The notes beneath the pieces were generated by a model. It worked only from the letters and a program-made list of their open reading frames with translations, did no database searches and was not told the DNA's origin. 64,000 nt of DNA. Origin: Pseudomonas sp. SST3. Its GTDB lineage: Bacteria > Pseudomonadota > Gammaproteobacteria > Pseudomonadales > Pseudomonadaceae. The stretch lies in NCBI RefSeq assembly GCF_003325755.1, contig NZ_QORI02000007.1, positions 124,001-188,000 of the forward strand, given 5' to 3'. Within the stretch, counting starts at the first letter, position 1. The number at the start of each line of letters is the position of its first letter. Below are positions 36,152 to 45,631 of this stretch, piece by piece. Made by a program: the position numbers and the translations under genes.

Positions 36152-36907
36152 TCAAACCTCGAGCGCCAGCATGACCGCACTTAGCAGCAGAAAGCCGCTG
36201 AACAGAATACGAAGCAGACGCTCCGGCAACGCATGCGCCAGCTTCACGCCAAGACTGATGCTGAGCAGGCCACCGATGGCGAGTGGCACCCCCAACGACC
36301 AGTCCACCTGCCCATGGGTGGCATAGGTGAACAAGGTGACAGCCGTGCTGGGTGCCGCCAGTGACAATGAAAGCCCCTGCGCCACCACTTGCGAGGTACC
36401 GAATACGGCGGTAAGCACCGGCGTAGCGAGTACCGCGCCGCCAACACCGAAAAGCCCACCCAGCGCTCCGGCACCGGCGCCCAGCATTCCCAGCCACGGC
36501 CAGGCGTGGCGCAGCTCGGTCCCGCCGGGCTGAGGACGGAAGAAGACCCGCGATAGCGTATAGATAGCCAAGGCGACGAGAAAACCGACAAAGGCGATCC
36601 GCATTCGCCCGGCATCCAGCGACACCGCAACCGCGGCGCCGACAATGGCAAAACAGAAACTGGCGATGCCCAACGCCGCGGCATGACGTGGGTCGATGCG
36701 GTTGCGCTGGTGGTAGCGCCAGATGGCAAGCAACACATTGGGCACAACCATCACCAGTGCGGTGCCCTGCGCAACCTGCTGATCAAGATTGAACAGCACA
36801 CCCAACACTGGAATCGCAATCAGCCCGCCGCCGATGCCGAACAGGCCGCCGAGCGTTCCCAACGCCAAACCCAGCACAACATTCAGCCCGAATCCGAGGA
36901 GGTCCAT
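36152..36907 (-). CDS. TauE/SafE-family membrane permease
   Basis: 251-residue membrane protein with about eight helices. Repeated glycine-rich motifs (GTLGGLFGIGGGLIAIPVL and GALGGLFGVGGAVLATPVL) in the two halves are the hallmark of the TauE/SafE anion exporter family. The substrate is unknown; sulfite or organosulfonates are usual. AGGAAG precedes the ATG. It is divergent from a LysR regulator that may control it. Confidence 0.92.
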   Translation of the reverse strand: MDLLGFGLNVVLGLALGTLGGLFGIGGGLIAIPVLGVLFNLDQQVAQGTALVMVVPNVLLAIWRYHQRNRIDPRHAAALGIASFCFAIVGAAVAVSLDAGRMRIAFVGFLVALAIYTLSRVFFRPQPGGTELRHAWPWLGMLGAGAGALGGLFGVGGAVLATPVLTAVFGTSQVVAQGLSLSLAAPSTAVTLFTYATHGQVDWSLGVPLAIGGLLSISLGVKLAHALPERLLRILFSGFLLLSAVMLALEV

Positions 36908-36980
36908 GTTCGCTTCCTGAGCAAAACCGTCATGCTACCCAGCGCTTCCTGGCAGGCATACGCATAAGCATGCACAATGG

Positions 36981-36999
36981 CTTTGCGATTATTGCAAAG
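36981..36999. promoter_or_regulatory. Candidate LysR operator
   Basis: CTTTGC-N7-GCAAAG is a perfect 6-bp inverted repeat containing the T-N11-A pattern (TGCGATTATTGCA) favoured by LysR-type regulators. It lies between the TauE-like gene and the divergent lysR-type gene, 14 nt before the lysR-type ATG. Confidence 0.55.
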
Positions 37000-37012
37000 G
37001 CGAGTGGAACCC

Positions 37013-37969
37013 ATGGATGCGAATGTCCTCACCGATCAGCTCAAGCTGTTTCTCGATGTCATCGCCGCTGGCAGCTTTTCGGCCGCGGCCCGCCTGCATG
37101 GCCTTACGCCGTCCTCCGTTGCGCGGCGCATCGATTCATTGGAACGTTCGCTCGATTGTCGGCTGGTCAGCCGTAGCACTCATTCGATCAAACCGACCAC
37201 CGCCGGCCAGGCCTTCGCCGAGCGCGCCAGCCGCATCGTTCACGAACTGCATCTGGCACGGGCCGAGATGGCGTCTCTGCACAACACACCGGAAGGCCGT
37301 ATTCGCATCGATGCGCCGGCGCCGTTCGGACGCCGACATCTGGCGCCCGCGCTTGCGGAATTCCTGCAGGCCTATCCGGGGGTCGATATCCAGCTGCGCC
37401 TGATAGACAGCTTTGTTGATCTACATGGCGAGCACCTCGGCGAAGTCGATCTGGTGCTACGCATTGGCCCGCTGGTAGATACGCGCCTGGTTGCTACACC
37501 GTTGGCGCCGATGATGCGCATCGTCTGTGCCAGCCCGAATTATCTACAGAAGCGAGGCGTTCCCCAGACGGTCGCCGATCTACCGGAACACGATGGGTTG
37601 GACTGGGAGGCCCTGGCACCGCCGCATGCATGGCGATTCGAGCACGAAGGCAGACAACAACTGCTGCGCCCGGGGCGTCTGCGGATGATCGCGAACAATG
37701 CCGAAGCGCTGCTTTGCGGTACCTTGGCGGGTCTGGGAATTGCACATCTACCGACCTGGCTGGTCAGCGATCACCTGTTGCGTGGAGAACTGCTGCCGTT
37801 GTTCTGCGAACAGGGACTACCAAAACCGGAACCTAGCGGGATTTACGCCTTGCGCCTGACCCGCGAAGCGGACTCGCGCAGCCGGCTACTGCTGGAGTTT
37901 CTGCGGAATCGCTTCGGCCCGGTCCCTCCTTGGGACCAGGCACTGCAGAGCGGACTCGGCTTTGGTTGA
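37013..37969 (+). CDS. LysR-family transcription regulator
   Basis: 318-residue regulator. The N-terminal winged helix-turn-helix (LKLFLDVIAAGSFSAAARLHGLTPSSVARRIDSLE) is followed by a linker helix and a periplasmic-binding-protein-like effector domain (APFGRRHLAPALAEFLQAYPGVDIQL). I prefer the ATG at 37013 (MDANVLTDQ), preceded by GAGTGGA, to one at 36977 that overlaps the candidate operator. It probably regulates the divergent TauE-like permease gene. Confidence 0.9.
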   Translation: MDANVLTDQLKLFLDVIAAGSFSAAARLHGLTPSSVARRIDSLERSLDCRLVSRSTHSIKPTTAGQAFAERASRIVHELHLARAEMASLHNTPEGRIRIDAPAPFGRRHLAPALAEFLQAYPGVDIQLRLIDSFVDLHGEHLGEVDLVLRIGPLVDTRLVATPLAPMMRIVCASPNYLQKRGVPQTVADLPEHDGLDWEALAPPHAWRFEHEGRQQLLRPGRLRMIANNAEALLCGTLAGLGIAHLPTWLVSDHLLRGELLPLFCEQGLPKPEPSGIYALRLTREADSRSRLLLEFLRNRFGPVPPWDQALQSGLGFG

Positions 37970-37980
37970 AGGGAGTTTGA

Positions 37981-38322
37981 TCAAACAGCGCAGCCGGAGA
38001 GTTCCTGTGTCACCCCCCAGCCATCGACCACACCACCCAACGGCTCGATCAGATCTTCCAGATCCTGTTCAAAGTCACCAATACCGTCGAAGGTGGCATA
38101 CATTACCTTGCTGACCTGCAGATCCCAGGCTCCGTCATCACGGGGAGCAATCTGCGCATTGACGCACTCACCGCGGAAATTACTCGCCGCGGCGCACGCA
38201 CGCTCTCGATCAGGGAATACGGCATAGAACTCGATGGGATGCACGCGGGCGAAATCGAAACCGCCTTCTTTCATCCTCATCAGTACGTTGCTGCTCACAT
38301 CCTCATGGAAGGTGGTACTCAT
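37981..38322 (-). CDS. rraB: RraB-family regulator of RNase E
   Basis: 113-residue acidic protein of the RraB family, which binds RNase E and modulates its activity in E. coli. Family features include FYAVFPDRERACAAA and VSKVMYATFDGIGDFEQDLE. The ATG at 38322 has an excellent GAGGAGG ribosome site; an earlier in-frame codon at 38340 lies within that site. The gene is convergent with lysR, 11 nt between stops. It is shorter than E. coli RraB, as expected for the pseudomonad form. Confidence 0.85.
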   Translation of the reverse strand: MSTTFHEDVSSNVLMRMKEGGFDFARVHPIEFYAVFPDRERACAAASNFRGECVNAQIAPRDDGAWDLQVSKVMYATFDGIGDFEQDLEDLIEPLGGVVDGWGVTQELSGCAV

Positions 38323-38752
38323 AAAACAACCTCCTCGCACTCATGGATGAACGATGTCAGGAATGGAAAAGCTTTTAATCAGCCTCGTTGCGGATATCGA
38401 CCGGACAGTGCCAGCCGTGGGTTGCCTGAAGACGCGGAAACCCCGCGTGCGTAAAAGAGGCGCGCCATACCAATATGGCCTCGACGACGCCAGGTAGTTC
38501 GGTTGATCCGGGATCACGCCGACCGCAGCGCTGATGAGCCTTATGACTCAGCCTTCCCTACCGGCGCTACGCATACAACAGCATAGGTTGCCCTTCGAAC
38601 ATACGGCGTATGCATCGCCGCCGCAATGGGGACGGTGGATACAGAAGGTGCGGAGCTGTATCAGACGCAACCGACCGGTCGATGCAATCGTCCGGTCTGG
38701 TTTTCAGCGAGCGGGTCAGCGCCCCGCAGCAAGGGCCGCGGCGATGAGCGAC
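38323..38752. other. 430-nt intergenic region with hairpins; possible small RNA
   Basis: No supported gene. On the plus strand GACCGG-T-CGAT-gca-ATCG-T-CCGGTC at 38673-38697 is followed by TGGTTTT, which looks like a plus-strand terminator although the flanking genes are both on the minus strand. Other inverted repeats are TGATCC-G-GGATCA (about 38504-38516), ACGCGG/CCGCGT (about 38432-38448) and CCATA-N4-TATGG. A plus-strand small RNA ending near 38704 is possible. A plus-strand open frame from 38534 is mostly the antisense of speE. Confidence 0.4.
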
Positions 38753-39613
38753 CTAGTCGTTACTCGGCTTGCTGATAGCCTGGAGCACGTACTGAGGCAG
38801 CGCGAACGCGCCAAGATGGACGTGTGGATTGTAGTAACGGGTGACAATTCCACTGCCAGCGAAACGCTGGCAGAGAATTTCCAGCGACACTTTGCGGCTG
38901 GCAGAATCGCAGGCGCCCCAGGCGAAGGTCATGGCGCCGCCGATATAGGTAGGCACTGCCGCCTGATAGAAATGCCAATCAGGGAACAACCCGGTCATGC
39001 GCTTGGCGGTGGTTTGTACTTCGGCCAGCTGCATGAACGGCGTGCCGTTTTGCGTGACCAGAATGCCGCCATCGTTGAGGCAACGGCGGCACGCCTGATA
39101 GAAGTTTTCCGAAAACAGCACCTCACCAGGCCCGATGGGGTCGGTCGAATCGGAAATGATCACGTCGAATTTTTCTTCGGTGGTCGCCACGAAGCGCATG
39201 CCGTCATCGATTACCAGATTCAGCCGCGGATCATCGAATGCCCCCTTCGAATGCTCCGGCAGAAACTCCTTGCACATCTCTACTACGGTACCGTCGATCT
39301 CGACCATGGTGATGCTTTCCACGTCGCGGTGCTTGGCGACTTCGCGCAGCATGCCACCGTCACCGCCGCCGATGATCAGCACACGCCGCGCCAGACCGTG
39401 GGCCAGAATCGGCACATGGGTGAGCATCTCGTGATAGATGAACTCATCCGCTTCAGTGGTCTGAATGACTCCGTCGAGCGCCATGACGCGCCCCATGCGG
39501 GCATTTTCAAAGATCACCAGATGCTGATGCTCGGTGCGCACTTCATGCAGCATCTTGTCGATCTTGAAACGCTGGCCGTATCCCTCGTAGAGAGTTTCCT
39601 GATAATCGCTCAT
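38753..39613 (-). CDS. speE: Spermidine synthase (polyamine aminopropyltransferase)
   Basis: 286-residue aminopropyltransferase making spermidine from putrescine and decarboxylated SAM and releasing methylthioadenosine. The nucleotide motif [16 protein letters not shown] (about residues 78-93) and the catalytic loop [15 protein letters not shown] are present. The ATG at 39613 ([16 protein letters not shown]) has GGGAG upstream; an extension to 39688 lacks homology. The methionine-salvage genes mtnCDB, which recycle its by-product, are 1.6 kb away. Confidence 0.96.
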   Translation of the reverse strand: MSDYQETLYEGYGQRFKIDKMLHEVRTEHQHLVIFENARMGRVMALDGVIQTTEADEFIYHEMLTHVPILAHGLARRVLIIGGGDGGMLREVAKHRDVESITMVEIDGTVVEMCKEFLPEHSKGAFDDPRLNLVIDDGMRFVATTEEKFDVIISDSTDPIGPGEVLFSENFYQACRRCLNDGGILVTQNGTPFMQLAEVQTTAKRMTGLFPDWHFYQAAVPTYIGGAMTFAWGACDSASRKVSLEILCQRFAGSGIVTRYYNPHVHLGAFALPQYVLQAISKPSND

Positions 39614-39748
39614 GGGGTGTCTCCCTGATGGATGGCGTGACAGACCGCCCCGCAGGCCGCGCGGGTTGTCCGTTTGCAAAGGGCGCATTCTACTTTGGTC
39701 TCATGACAGGTGGAACCATCCACTTTGAAAGCGCATTGCGGTGAAGAC

Positions 39749-40744
39749 ATGGCTATAAATCCTGGCTATCGTCGATTCATGACGCCAATTCGCCTTCGCT
39801 ACACAGCCCCTTGGAGCTGGTTGCAATTTGACCAGCACTTCTCGCTACGTCTGCTGCCTGGTGTTGAGTCGCTCAGCACCGAGGGCTACAGCCGTACTGT
39901 GCGCATCGGCGAGCATGCCGGCTGGATCAGCGTTCGACCGCTGCCTGGAGAGGCCTGTTTAGAGCTGACGCTTTGCGATTCGCTGCAGGATCATGCGGCC
40001 CTGCTGGCGTTGCGGGTCCGCAAGATGTTCGATCTGGATACCGATCCGGCAGCCATAGCCCGGCATTTCGCGGACGATCTTCTGCTCGGGCCACTAGTCA
40101 GTGCCGCGCCCGGATTGCGCTTGCCGAGCGCCTTCGATCCGTTCGAACAAGCCGTGCGAGCCGTCGTCGGCCAGCAGGTAACTGTTAAGGCTGCTGTGAC
40201 CATCACTCGGCGCCTGGTGGAGCGGCTAGGCGAAGAGCTGCCTCACGCACCACCAGCCGAAGCTGATGGCCTGCACCGGCTATTTCCCAGCCCGGAGGCG
40301 ATAGCTGACGCTCGGTTGGACAATATCGGCATGCCCGGCAAGCGCGTCGAGACGTTGCAGCGTCTGGCAGCTGCGGTGGCCGAGGGCGCGCTTGAACTCC
40401 ATATACGAAACGGCGCCGATGAGCTGGTCAGCCGGCTCTGCGAGCTGCCCGGCATCGGCTCTTGGACCGCCGAGTACATCGCCTTGCGCGGCTTTGGCGA
40501 GGCAGACGCCTTTCCGGCCGCCGACCTCGGACTGCTGAAGGCGCCGTTGTGGGGAAGCGGGGGCATTTCAGCTAGAGAGCTGCTGGCGCGTTCGCAGGCC
40601 TGGCGACCGTGGCGGGCCTACGCCGCCGTGCATATCTGGCAGAACTATGGCGAAGCCGCCGCGATAACCAAACCAAAACAGCCGAAAGCGGTGGGATCTT
40701 CGCGAGCACCAGCGTTGGGCCGTCAATCGCCAGCCCCAGCTTGA
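39749..40744 (+). CDS. alkA: DNA-3-methyladenine glycosylase II (AlkA type)
   Basis: 331-residue base-excision repair glycosylase. The N-terminal AlkA_N domain (about residues 10-120) precedes an HhH-GPD core: LCELPGIGSWTAEYIALRGFG is the hairpin-helix-hairpin and the catalytic aspartate is in DAFPAADLGL. The ATG at 39749 has GGTGAAG upstream; other in-frame starts are at 39710 (GTG) and 39779. A basic Ala/Pro tail (SSRAPALGRQSPAPA) is unusual. It diverges from speE and converges on the small membrane proteins. Confidence 0.92.
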   Translation: MAINPGYRRFMTPIRLRYTAPWSWLQFDQHFSLRLLPGVESLSTEGYSRTVRIGEHAGWISVRPLPGEACLELTLCDSLQDHAALLALRVRKMFDLDTDPAAIARHFADDLLLGPLVSAAPGLRLPSAFDPFEQAVRAVVGQQVTVKAAVTITRRLVERLGEELPHAPPAEADGLHRLFPSPEAIADARLDNIGMPGKRVETLQRLAAAVAEGALELHIRNGADELVSRLCELPGIGSWTAEYIALRGFGEADAFPAADLGLLKAPLWGSGGISARELLARSQAWRPWRAYAAVHIWQNYGEAAAITKPKQPKAVGSSRAPALGRQSPAPA

Positions 40745-40752
40745 GACCGTCG

Positions 40753-40944
40753 CTACAACCTGACTTTGGCGAAATGCCCGGCGGCGATGAACCACATGAT
40801 CAATCCCACCACCGGCAATAGCACGATGACGAGGCTCCAGATGATTTTGCGCCCCACCTCGATGCGAGTACGCCAGACCTGAACGATGGCGACTACGTCA
40901 GACACCAGCACGATCAGGGCTAGCAGCGCACTCCAGGTTTCCAC
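40753..40944 (-). CDS. Small PLD-nuclease-N-terminal-like membrane protein
   Basis: 63-residue protein with two predicted membrane helices (ALLALIVLVSDVVAIVQVW and IIWSLVIVLLPVVGLIMWFIA). The RKIIWSLVIVLLPVVGLI block is the signature of the PLDc_N domain. No function is assigned to stand-alone copies. It directly follows a second copy (3-nt gap) and its end is 8 nt from the convergent alkA stop. Confidence 0.82.
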   Translation of the reverse strand: METWSALLALIVLVSDVVAIVQVWRTRIEVGRKIIWSLVIVLLPVVGLIMWFIAAGHFAKVRL

Positions 40945-40947
40945 GCG

Positions 40948-41157
40948 TCAGGGCCTCAGGTTCCGATCATCAGGACGATTGCCGCGCGGGCCCATGATGC
41001 CCCAGATGATTAGCCCCAGGACCGGCAGAATGACGATCAACAGCACCCAGAGGGCTTTTTTCCCGGTGGTGCTATCACTACGGATCACGCTGACGATGGC
41101 CCAGATATCCAGCGCCAGGATAAGCAGGCCGAAAATACCGCCGAAGGCATCGGTCAT
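40948..41157 (-). CDS. Small PLD-nuclease-N-terminal-like membrane protein (tandem copy)
   Basis: 69-residue paralogue of the preceding gene: two helices with GKKALWVLLIVILPVLGLIIW, and a charged tail (GPRGNRPDDRNLRP). The pair forms a small two-gene operon between mtnC and alkA. Function unknown. Confidence 0.85.
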   Translation of the reverse strand: MTDAFGGIFGLLILALDIWAIVSVIRSDSTTGKKALWVLLIVILPVLGLIIWGIMGPRGNRPDDRNLRP

Positions 41158-41230
41158 GGCAAGGCTCCAATTTACGGTGGGTTCGTAATTAGGATGCCCG
41201 GGCGGTTTGAGGGTTCAGTAGGCGATCCGC

Positions 41231-41914
41231 TCAGTAACGAGCGGGATCGATCGCATCGAAGCTGTCAACCACCTCATGACCTGCCAGCGAGCCGCCCTCG
41301 CGAACCAGCCCGCAGGTCTGCATGCCAGCCTGGCGCGCGGCGTCCAACTCTTCCACCACATCGGAAAGAAACAGGATTTCACCAGCTTGCGAGCCGATCG
41401 AAGCGGCGATTCGTACGTACGAATCCACTTCGCGCTTGTGGCCGCTGCCGGTATCGAAATAGCCGGAGAACAGCGGTGTCAGATCACCCGCCTCGGCGCA
41501 GCCGAAAATCAGTTTCTGAGCCTGAACCGACCCCGACGAATAGACATACAGGGCGTAACCCTGCTCTTGCCAACGTCGCAGTGCGGCGACCGCATCCGGA
41601 TAGACATGGCCCTTGAGCTGGCCAGCACGATACCCATCGGCCCAGACCATGCCCTGCAGTGCTTTGAGAGATGTAGCCTTTCGATCCGCGGCGATCCACT
41701 CCAGCAAAATCTCGACGACACGCTCGATACTCGCATCCGGCTCGCCACTCTCGCGGCGTACCGCCTCGATCTGTTCCGCCACCGCCGGCTCTGTCGCACG
41801 ATTGCGCACGAACGCAGGCAGATGCTTTCGGGCATAGGGAAACAGCACGTCAAAGACGAAGCTCACCGCACTGGTGGTGCCTTCGATGTCGGTAAGAATG
41901 GCTTTGATCGGCAT
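41231..41914 (-). CDS. mtnC: Enolase-phosphatase E1 (methionine salvage)
   Basis: 227-residue HAD phosphatase that enolises and dephosphorylates 2,3-diketo-5-methylthiopentyl-1-phosphate to acireductone. The HAD nucleophile is in [25 protein letters not shown] and [14 protein letters not shown] are the later HAD motifs. The ATG at 41914, overlapping the mtnD stop (TGATG), has GGAGG 7 nt upstream and is preferred to a TTG at 41920. Its product is the substrate of MtnD. Confidence 0.96.
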   Translation of the reverse strand: MPIKAILTDIEGTTSAVSFVFDVLFPYARKHLPAFVRNRATEPAVAEQIEAVRRESGEPDASIERVVEILLEWIAADRKATSLKALQGMVWADGYRAGQLKGHVYPDAVAALRRWQEQGYALYVYSSGSVQAQKLIFGCAEAGDLTPLFSGYFDTGSGHKREVDSYVRIAASIGSQAGEILFLSDVVEELDAARQAGMQTCGLVREGGSLAGHEVVDSFDAIDPARY

Positions 41915-42462
41915 CAGCAATCCTCCAGCCGCGGAAAGCGACCAGCGATATCTTCGCCGGTAAATTGCGCGACCCAGCCTTCAGGATTATTGAACAGGCG
42001 AATGGCGACGAAGTGGGGGTTTTCACCCATATCAAACCAGTGCTTGGTTCCTGCCGGCACTGAGATCAGATCATTTTTCTCGCACAGTACGGCGTATACC
42101 TTGTCCTCGATGTGCAGCGTGAACAACCCGCGGCCGGCAACGAAGAAGCGCACTTCGTCTTCAGCATGGCGGTGCTCCTCTAGGAACTTGGCGCGCAGTT
42201 CGGCCTTTTGCGGGTGGTCGCTGGCGAGACTGATCACATCGACGGTGACGTAACCACGCTCACTCATCAGCCGGTCGATCTGGGGACGATAGGCGGCAGT
42301 CACCTCTTCCGAGCTGGCTCCCGCAGCGATGGGTGCGCTCGCCTGCCAGCGCTCAAGATGCACGCCGACGTCGGCCAAGGTGGCGGCGATGTCGTCGACA
42401 TGAGTGAGAACCTTGAGTGGCTGTTCGGGAGCAGTGTCCTGATAAACGCTAAGGATACTCAT
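41914..42462 (-). CDS. mtnD: Acireductone dioxygenase
   Basis: 182-residue cupin that oxidises acireductone to the methionine precursor 2-oxo-4-methylthiobutyrate and formate (Fe form) or to off-pathway products (Ni form). Metal ligands are in [14 protein letters not shown] and GTKHWFDMG. Full length. It lies between mtnB (82-nt gap) and mtnC (1-nt overlap). Confidence 0.97.
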   Translation of the reverse strand: MSILSVYQDTAPEQPLKVLTHVDDIAATLADVGVHLERWQASAPIAAGASSEEVTAAYRPQIDRLMSERGYVTVDVISLASDHPQKAELRAKFLEEHRHAEDEVRFFVAGRGLFTLHIEDKVYAVLCEKNDLISVPAGTKHWFDMGENPHFVAIRLFNNPEGWVAQFTGEDIAGRFPRLEDC

Positions 42463-42544
42463 GGTGATGGTCTCCGGCCGGGGGGTGGCTGCCCGGGCCT
42501 CTCTTCGGTTATTTGGGCACGCAGAACGTGCGTTAAAAAACTGG

Positions 42545-43165
42545 CTACACCTGCTGCAGCATGCGCATCTTCAGCTCGCATTCGAACAGGAACTCGAACG
42601 CCTCGATCTGGCGTAGCGCATCACTCATCTGGGCGCCCCAGGTATAGAGGCCATGCCCGCGGATGAGATAGCCGATGCAATCGGGATGTGCATCCAGCCA
42701 GGGTTGGACGTTTGAGGCGAGCCGCTCGATATCCTGATCATTGTCGAAAATCGGCACCAGCACCTGCGATTCATGTGTCGCTATCCCACCGAACGCCTTT
42801 TGTAGCTCGTAGTCAGCGAACACCAGCGAATCGCTGAGACAGGCACGTGAAAGCACGGTGGCATTTACGGAATGGGTATGCAACACGGCGCCAATCTCGG
42901 GCTGCCAGCGATAAAGCTGGGTGTGCAGCAGGGTTTCGGCGGACGGCTTCTTGCCTTCTTCCAGGCTGCGTCCCTCCATGTCGACTGCCAACAAATCATT
43001 CATTGTCAGCTGCCCCTTGTGCTTACCCGACACGGTCAGCAGCGCCTCGGAACTGGTCAGGCGCGCCGAGTAGTTGCTACTGGTGGCTGGCGACCAACCG
43101 CGGCCGTAGAGAAAACGACCCGCATCGATAATGGCCTGGGACAAGTGTTGGCGAGTAGCGGTCAT
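42545..43165 (-). CDS. mtnB: Methylthioribulose-1-phosphate dehydratase
   Basis: 206-residue class II aldolase-fold zinc enzyme of methionine salvage. Zinc histidines are in LHTHSVNATVL and RGHGLYTWG. The true start is the ATG at 43165 (MTATRQHLSQAI), which has AGGAG and overlaps the MFS stop by 4 nt (ATGA). The frame is open further upstream, but that part is antiphase to the MFS gene. Confidence 0.96.
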   Translation of the reverse strand: MTATRQHLSQAIIDAGRFLYGRGWSPATSSNYSARLTSSEALLTVSGKHKGQLTMNDLLAVDMEGRSLEEGKKPSAETLLHTQLYRWQPEIGAVLHTHSVNATVLSRACLSDSLVFADYELQKAFGGIATHESQVLVPIFDNDQDIERLASNVQPWLDAHPDCIGYLIRGHGLYTWGAQMSDALRQIEAFEFLFECELKMRMLQQV

Positions 43166-44313
43166 GCCCGGTTCTCCTGCTTGGGGATGGCAATGATAAC
43201 GGCTGCGGCCAACGCTGCCAGACTGGCAATGGCGAAGGTCCATAGCGGACCAAGGCTGGCCCAGCTGTAGCCGGAGTAGAGCGCACCTAGCGCCCCGCCA
43301 ACACCCGCGAGGGTCGCGTACAGAGCCTGCCCCTGCCCCTGCTGCCGATGGCCGAAGCTGCGCTGGACGAAATGGATCGCCGCCGCATGAAAACTGCCGA
43401 ACGTGGCCGCATGCATCAACTGCGCAATCAGTAGCACACCCAGATGATTGGCCAGCGTGCCCAGCAACAGCCAGCGTATCGCCGCAAGCACGAAACTCGC
43501 CACCAGGACCTGGCGTAACGAAAAGCGCGCCATCAGCGCAGCCATCACCAGAAAAAGCAGGATCTCGGCGACCACGCCCAGCGCCCAAAGCAAGCCGATG
43601 ATGCCGCGACCATAGCCAAGCGCTTCGAGATGAATCGTGAAGAAGGTATAGTAAGGACCGTGGCTGACTTGCATCAGACCGACGCAGACGAAGAATGCCA
43701 GCACGCCGGGGCGGCACAACTGGCGGAGAAAGCCACCCTGCCCATCCAGCTCCGGCCTCTGCTCCGGCGCCGCATTGGGTACCCATGCGCTGCTGATGAC
43801 GATACCGGCCATGACCACCATCATTGCCACGGGATAGATATCCAGACTCAAACGTTCGAACAGGGTACCAAGCCCCACCACCGCAACGATGAAGCCAATG
43901 CTGCCCCACAGGCGGATCTGACTGTAGCGTGAAGCCTGCTCGCGCAAATGCGCCAGGGTGATCACCTCGAACTGCGGCAGCACCGCGTGCCAAAAAAACG
44001 CATGCAATGCCATCACTAGCGCCAGCCAGGCGTAGCTTTTGCTGTAAAAGATCAGGCTAAACGAAAGCAGCGTACAAAGCGCACCAAGCCGCACGATCAC
44101 CAGGCGCTGGCCGGTAGCATCCCCGAGCCAGCCCCATAGGTTCGGAGCCAGGCAGCGCATCAGCATCGGAATGGCGACCAGTTCGCCAATGCGTTCGGCG
44201 GAAAAACCGAGGTGATCGAAGTACAGACCAAGAAACGGCGCGGCAGAACCGAGCAGCGCAAAATAAAAGAAATAGAAGCCGGACAGGCGCCAGTAGGGAA
44301 GAGAAGCAGTCAT
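43162..44313 (-). CDS. Major facilitator transporter (MFS_1-like/HcaT type)
   Basis: 383-residue twelve-helix transporter. The N-terminus LPYWRLSGFYFFYFALLGSAAPFLGLY and the LAPNLWGWLGDATGQR loop resemble the phenylpropionate-type MFS_1-like group. It is translationally coupled to mtnB, which suggests uptake or efflux of a methylthio- or sulfur compound, but the substrate is not established. Confidence 0.88.
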   Translation of the reverse strand: MTASLPYWRLSGFYFFYFALLGSAAPFLGLYFDHLGFSAERIGELVAIPMLMRCLAPNLWGWLGDATGQRLVIVRLGALCTLLSFSLIFYSKSYAWLALVMALHAFFWHAVLPQFEVITLAHLREQASRYSQIRLWGSIGFIVAVVGLGTLFERLSLDIYPVAMMVVMAGIVISSAWVPNAAPEQRPELDGQGGFLRQLCRPGVLAFFVCVGLMQVSHGPYYTFFTIHLEALGYGRGIIGLLWALGVVAEILLFLVMAALMARFSLRQVLVASFVLAAIRWLLLGTLANHLGVLLIAQLMHAATFGSFHAAAIHFVQRSFGHRQQGQGQALYATLAGVGGALGALYSGYSWASLGPLWTFAIASLAALAAAVIIAIPKQENRA

Positions 44314-44327
44314 AAGCTGAAAGCCAG

Positions 44328-44383
44328 AAGCTGGAAGCGAAGCCGCCGCATAAAGTGAAACTCCGGCTTCAGGCTTCCAGCTT
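44328..44383. repeat. Perfect 11-bp inverted repeat of the AAGCTGGAAGC type
   Basis: AAGCTGGAAGC at 44328-44338 is matched by GCTTCCAGCTT at 44373-44383. It fills the gap between aroC and the MFS gene. It belongs to the same family of heptameric AGCTxxA elements seen near 27975 and 59461. Confidence 0.6.
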
Positions 44384-44388
44384 CACGC

Positions 44389-45480
44389 TCATCGTTGCCC
44401 TAGCACCGGGGTGCGCACCAACACATCGGCATTCTGCCCCCGATGACGCAGCAGATGGTCCAGAAGCACGATGGCCATCATCGCTTCGGCAATCGGCGTG
44501 GCACGGATGCCGACGCAGGGGTCGTGCCGGCCCTTGGTAACGACATCCACCGAATTACCGTCGACATCGATCGAGCGGCCCGGCGTAGTGATGCTGGACG
44601 TCGGTTTGAGCGCCAGGTGCGCGATGATCGGCTGGCCGGAGGAAATGCCGCCGAGCACACCACCGGCATTGTTCGACAGGAAGCCGTCTGGGGCCATCTC
44701 GTCACGATGCTCGGTGCCGCGCTGAGCGACACTGGCGAAACCGGCGCCGATCTCCACGCCCTTGACCGCATTGATACTCATCAGGGCGTGAGCCAGGTCT
44801 GCATCCAGGCGATCGAAAATCGGCTCACCAAGACCGGGTGGCACGCCTTCGGCGACCACCGAAATCTTGGCGCCGACTGAGTTCTGATCACGGCGTAACT
44901 GGTCCATGTAGGCTTCCAGTTCCGGCACCTTGTCTGGGTCAGGACTGAAGAAGGCGTTCTGCTCGACGCTGTCCCAGGTTTTGAACGGAATTTCGATCGG
45001 TCCCAGCTGGCTCATGTAGCCACGCACTTGAATCCCCAGCGACGCCAGGTACTTCTTGGCGATGGCACCGGCGGCGACTCGCATGGCAGTTTCGCGTGCA
45101 GAGCTGCGGCCGCCGCCTCGGTAGTCACGCAGACCGTACTTGTGGTGATAGGTGTAGTCGGCGTGGGCAGGACGAAACTGGTCCTTGATCGCCGAGTAGT
45201 CCTTGGACTTCTGGTCAGTGTTGCGAATCAACAAACCAATCGGGCAGCCGGTGGTGCGCCCCTCGAACACGCCGGAAAGAATCTCGACCTCGTCCGCTTC
45301 CTGACGCTGGGTGGTGTGCCGGCTTGTACCGGGCTTGCGCCGATCGAGGTCTCGCTGCAGGTCTGCAACGGTCAGCTCCAGCCCCGGCGGGCAACCATCA
45401 ACGATGGCGACCAGCGCTGGACCATGGCTTTCACCAGCGGTGGTGACGGTGAACAGCTTGCCGTATGTGTTGCCGGACAT
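44389..45480 (-). CDS. aroC: Chorismate synthase
   Basis: 363-residue FMN-dependent enzyme converting EPSP to chorismate, the branch point to aromatic amino acids and folate. Signatures [37 protein letters not shown] and [12 protein letters not shown] are present. Full length. It supplies chorismate to PheA and the TyrA domain encoded later in this window. Divergent from an exported hydrolase. Confidence 0.98.
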   Translation of the reverse strand: MSGNTYGKLFTVTTAGESHGPALVAIVDGCPPGLELTVADLQRDLDRRKPGTSRHTTQRQEADEVEILSGVFEGRTTGCPIGLLIRNTDQKSKDYSAIKDQFRPAHADYTYHHKYGLRDYRGGGRSSARETAMRVAAGAIAKKYLASLGIQVRGYMSQLGPIEIPFKTWDSVEQNAFFSPDPDKVPELEAYMDQLRRDQNSVGAKISVVAEGVPPGLGEPIFDRLDADLAHALMSINAVKGVEIGAGFASVAQRGTEHRDEMAPDGFLSNNAGGVLGGISSGQPIIAHLALKPTSSITTPGRSIDVDGNSVDVVTKGRHDPCVGIRATPIAEAMMAIVLLDHLLRHRGQNADVLVRTPVLGQR

Positions 45481-45631
45481 GCAGGGCGCTCCGCGATCGA
45501 CCTAAACAGGGGCCGGAAGTATACCCGAGCCGCTGCAGGTTTCACCGTCTCTGGTGGCGACGCGCACTGCTTCGGCGAACCAAGCGGTTCGCCTCGCGTC
45601 CAACCCGATCACTGATGATTGAATTCAGCTC

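Noticed and set aside
37977..37984. TTGATCAA palindrome as an Fnr-type site
   Set aside because: It lacks the 4-nt spacer and lies between convergent gene ends, where no promoter is expected.
38534..39628. 364-residue plus-strand open frame
   Set aside because: Most of it is the exact antisense of speE, which has clear motifs; the 5' part has no ribosome site or recognisable domain.
43163..43993. N-terminal extension of mtnB to a 482-residue protein
   Set aside because: The extra part is the MFS gene read out of frame; mtnB has a good ribosome site at its own ATG (43165).
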